DNA from: Bradyrhizobium forestalis | GTDB lineage: Bacteria; Pseudomonadota; Alphaproteobacteria; Rhizobiales; Xanthobacteraceae | Direction of reading: 5' to 3' | NCBI RefSeq assembly: GCF_002795245.1 | Contig: NZ_PGVG01000003.1 | Span: forward strand, 62,001 to 126,000 | Length of the DNA: 64,000 nucleotides | Shown: one piece after another, positions 62,191 through 64,000 of the stretch | Layout: every line of letters starts with the position of its first letter | Position numbering within the stretch: position 1 is the first letter of the stretch | Position numbers and translations under genes: made by a program | The notes under the pieces: generated by a model | The model's database searches: none | Told to the model about the DNA's origin: nothing | Seen by the model: the letters and a program-made list of their open reading frames with translations, nothing else

Positions 62191-63857
62191 GCGAGAACCT
62201 GCTCAGGATCGACGACCTCCATGTCGCGTTCTCGACGCGGCGCGGCATGGTCGAGGCCGTGCGCGGCGTGACGTTCACGGTCAAGGCCGGTGAGATGCTC
62301 GGCCTTGTCGGCGAGAGCGGCTCGGGCAAGTCGGTCACCGGCTTTGCGACGACGCGGCTGCTCGATGCGGCCGGGCGCGTCACCGGCGGCAGGATCCTGT
62401 TCCGCGGGCAGGACGTGACGAAGCTCCGGGGCGATGATCTCCGACAGTTGCAGGGCGCCGCGATGTCGATGATCTTCCAGAATCCGCGGGCGGCGCTCAA
62501 CCCGATCCGCGCGATCGGCCTGCAGATTGCGGACGCGATCCTCACGCACAAGCGTATCTCGAAAGACGCCGCGCGCGCCGAGGCGCTGGACTTGCTGCGC
62601 GCCGTCCAGATCCGGGATCCCGAGCAACGGATGAACGCCTATCCGCACGAACTCTCCGGCGGCATGTGCCAGCGCGTCATGATCGCGATCGCGATCTCGT
62701 GCAATCCTGCGCTGTTGATCGCCGATGAGCCGACCACCGGGCTCGACGTCACCACCCAGAAGGTGGTGATGGATCTCTTGGCAGACATTGCCGCCGCGCG
62801 CGGCATGGCGACGATCCTGATCACGCATGACCTCGGCCTCGCGGCGCGCTATTGCCGCCGCATCGCCGTGATGGAGCGCGGCCGCATCGTCGAGGAGGCG
62901 AGCCCCAGCACGCTCTTTAGCGCGCCGCAGCACGCCTATACGAGGCGCCTGGTTGCGGCATCGCCGACGGCGACGTCACGGATCGAAGATCTCGTGACAG
63001 AGGAGGAGAGAGAGCGTTATACAGCCGTTCTCGGCAAGCCCCGCCCTGCGCTCGCGCACGGCACGCCGCCGCTCCTGGAAGTGCGGAAGCTCGCGAAGCG
63101 CTTCGACCAGGGTTCTGCCGCGGTTGCGGATTTCTCCATGACGATGGCCGGCGGCGAGAGCGTTGGTCTGGTCGGCGAGTCCGGCTCGGGCAAGAGCACG
63201 ACATCGCGCATGATTTGCCGCCTGATCGATCCCAGCGAAGGCGACATCGTGTTCGACGGCCATTCGATCGGCCACGTCGCGGCGCGCGATTTTCATCGCT
63301 CGCCGCTGCGCAAGAACATTCAGATGGTCTTTCAGGATCCGAACGAGAGCCTCAACCCGCGCTTTACGGCGTTCGATTGTATTGCCCATCCCTTGATGCG
63401 GCTCGACGGTATGCGCGCGGGTGACGCATTGCGTAAACGGGTGGAAGAATGCGCACAGCGCGTGGGATTGCCGCTGGATCTGTTGCCGCGGTTTCCGCAC
63501 CAGCTCTCCGGCGGGCAGAAGGCCCGCGTCGGCATCGCCCGCGCCATCGCCTGCCGGCCGCGGCTGCTGGTGCTGGACGAGCCGACCGCCGCGCTCGACG
63601 TCTCGGTTCAGGCGGTGGTGCTGCAGCTCCTCGACCGCCTACGGCGCGAGAACGACATCGCGCTGCTGTTCGTCAGCCACGATCTCAACGTGGTGCGCAT
63701 GCTGTGCGATCGCACCATCGTGCTGCGCAATGGCGGCATCGTGGAGCAGGGCGAGAGCAGGGCGCTGTTCGATAATCCCAAGACTGACTACACGCGCAAA
63801 TTGGTCGAGGCGATCCCTCACATCGAGACCGGGCCGACGCTGGCGGCCGCGCTCTGA
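62187..63857 (+). CDS. Fused dual-ATPase subunit of the ABC transporter (DppD-DppF type)
   Basis: Single 556-aa polypeptide with two complete nucleotide-binding domains. Domain 1 has Walker A GESGSGKS near residue 40, LSGGMCQR, Walker B LLIADEPTTGLD. Domain 2 (from about residue 295) has a second GESGSGKST near residue 332, LSGGQKARVGIARA and LLVLDEPTAALD. Each is followed by the oligopeptide-type C-terminal extension (SPSTLFSAPQHAYTRRLV and SRALFDNPKTDYTRKLVEA). It powers the two permeases and belongs to the GsiA-like fused class. The following 139 nt to the right-edge start contain no gene. Confidence 0.94.
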   Translation: MSENLLRIDDLHVAFSTRRGMVEAVRGVTFTVKAGEMLGLVGESGSGKSVTGFATTRLLDAAGRVTGGRILFRGQDVTKLRGDDLRQLQGAAMSMIFQNPRAALNPIRAIGLQIADAILTHKRISKDAARAEALDLLRAVQIRDPEQRMNAYPHELSGGMCQRVMIAIAISCNPALLIADEPTTGLDVTTQKVVMDLLADIAAARGMATILITHDLGLAARYCRRIAVMERGRIVEEASPSTLFSAPQHAYTRRLVAASPTATSRIEDLVTEEERERYTAVLGKPRPALAHGTPPLLEVRKLAKRFDQGSAAVADFSMTMAGGESVGLVGESGSGKSTTSRMICRLIDPSEGDIVFDGHSIGHVAARDFHRSPLRKNIQMVFQDPNESLNPRFTAFDCIAHPLMRLDGMRAGDALRKRVEECAQRVGLPLDLLPRFPHQLSGGQKARVGIARAIACRPRLLVLDEPTAALDVSVQAVVLQLLDRLRRENDIALLFVSHDLNVVRMLCDRTIVLRNGGIVEQGESRALFDNPKTDYTRKLVEAIPHIETGPTLAAAL

Positions 63858-63908
63858 GCCCGCATGGCCGGAATGAAGGTGAGATCCCGCTGGCGAAGGT
63901 GCATTTAG

Positions 63909-63924
63909 TGGCATACCATTTGCT
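63909..63924 (+). promoter_or_regulatory. Second sigma-54 promoter, upstream of the right-edge gene
   Basis: TGGCATACCATTTGCT matches TGGCACRNNNNTTGCW at every constrained position except one (C to T at position 6), with correct GG-N10-GC spacing. It is about 70 nt before the ATG at 63997 and in the same direction, implying another nitrogen-type-controlled transcription unit. Confidence 0.7.
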
Positions 63925-63996
63925 TGCAAATGGGCTCGGTTTCACTTGCCCTTTGCCAATGAACAGCTGGCATCACGGCATTACTGGGAGGACTTC

Positions 63997-64000
63997 ATGG
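63997..64000 (+). CDS. Start codon of a further gene, cut by the window edge
   Basis: ATGG at the last four bases follows GGGAGGACTTC, a strong Shine-Dalgarno about 6 nt before ATG. With the sigma-54 promoter above it, this is probably a real gene start. Product unknown. Confidence 0.5.

Overview
The window looks like a chromosomal segment of a high-GC alphaproteobacterium, most like Bradyrhizobium. The reasons are its codon use, the aerobic (CobG/CobF/CobN) vitamin B12 route, solitary-CbiM and BluB proteins of the rhizobial type, and intergenic palindromes of a style I associate with Bradyrhizobium. The species cannot be fixed by reading alone.

Layout. (1) 1-12.1 kb: a two-partner secretion locus, made of a giant Gly/Ala/Asn-rich filamentous adhesin (its 5' end lies outside the window) and its outer-membrane TpsB transporter. 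A Bradyrhizobium-like palindromic repeat follows. (2) 12.4-34.6 kb: a nearly complete aerobic cobalamin pathway. bluB-cobS-cobU and cobQ-cobO are on the minus strand and cbiB-cobC on the plus strand. A riboswitch-led operon follows: DUF1636-cobW-cobN-cobG-cobH-cobI-cobJ, then cobL-cobE-cobM-cobB-cobA, with cobK on the opposite strand in the middle. A second riboswitch leads cbiM-cobF-cobT. An alpha-ribazole-phosphatase-like gene is convergent with cobT. CobS/CobT of the cobaltochelatase and CobR are not in the window. (3) 35.2-39.4 kb: a third cobalamin riboswitch drives a siderophore-type TonB receptor and a PepSY membrane protein, a likely cobalt or corrinoid uptake unit. (4) 39.4-41.1 kb: an O-methyltransferase-like gene and an AraC regulator. 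(5) 41.3-64 kb: a catabolic island. It holds a semialdehyde dehydrogenase, a MocR/GabR-type regulator, ATP-dependent hydantoinase subunits HyuA/HyuB, a class III aminotransferase, an acyl-CoA ligase, an N-carbamoyl-D-amino-acid amidohydrolase, a flavin reductase, a hydantoin-type racemase, a Zn-type hydantoinase, an epimerase, an SDR, an FAD oxidoreductase and a peptide-type ABC transporter.

How it fits together. Three B12 riboswitches tie corrinoid synthesis, cobalt entry and outer-membrane uptake to cellular B12. In two of them a hairpin that buries the Shine-Dalgarno sequence is visible next to the start codon. In the catabolic island, two near-consensus sigma-54 promoters (upstream of the ABC transporter and upstream of the gene entering at the right edge) suggest nitrogen-responsive expression. 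The enzyme set suggests ring opening of a cyclic amide or ureide, decarbamoylation or racemisation, transamination of an amino acid, oxidation of a semialdehyde and CoA activation. The actual substrate is unknown and is the most interesting open question in the window.
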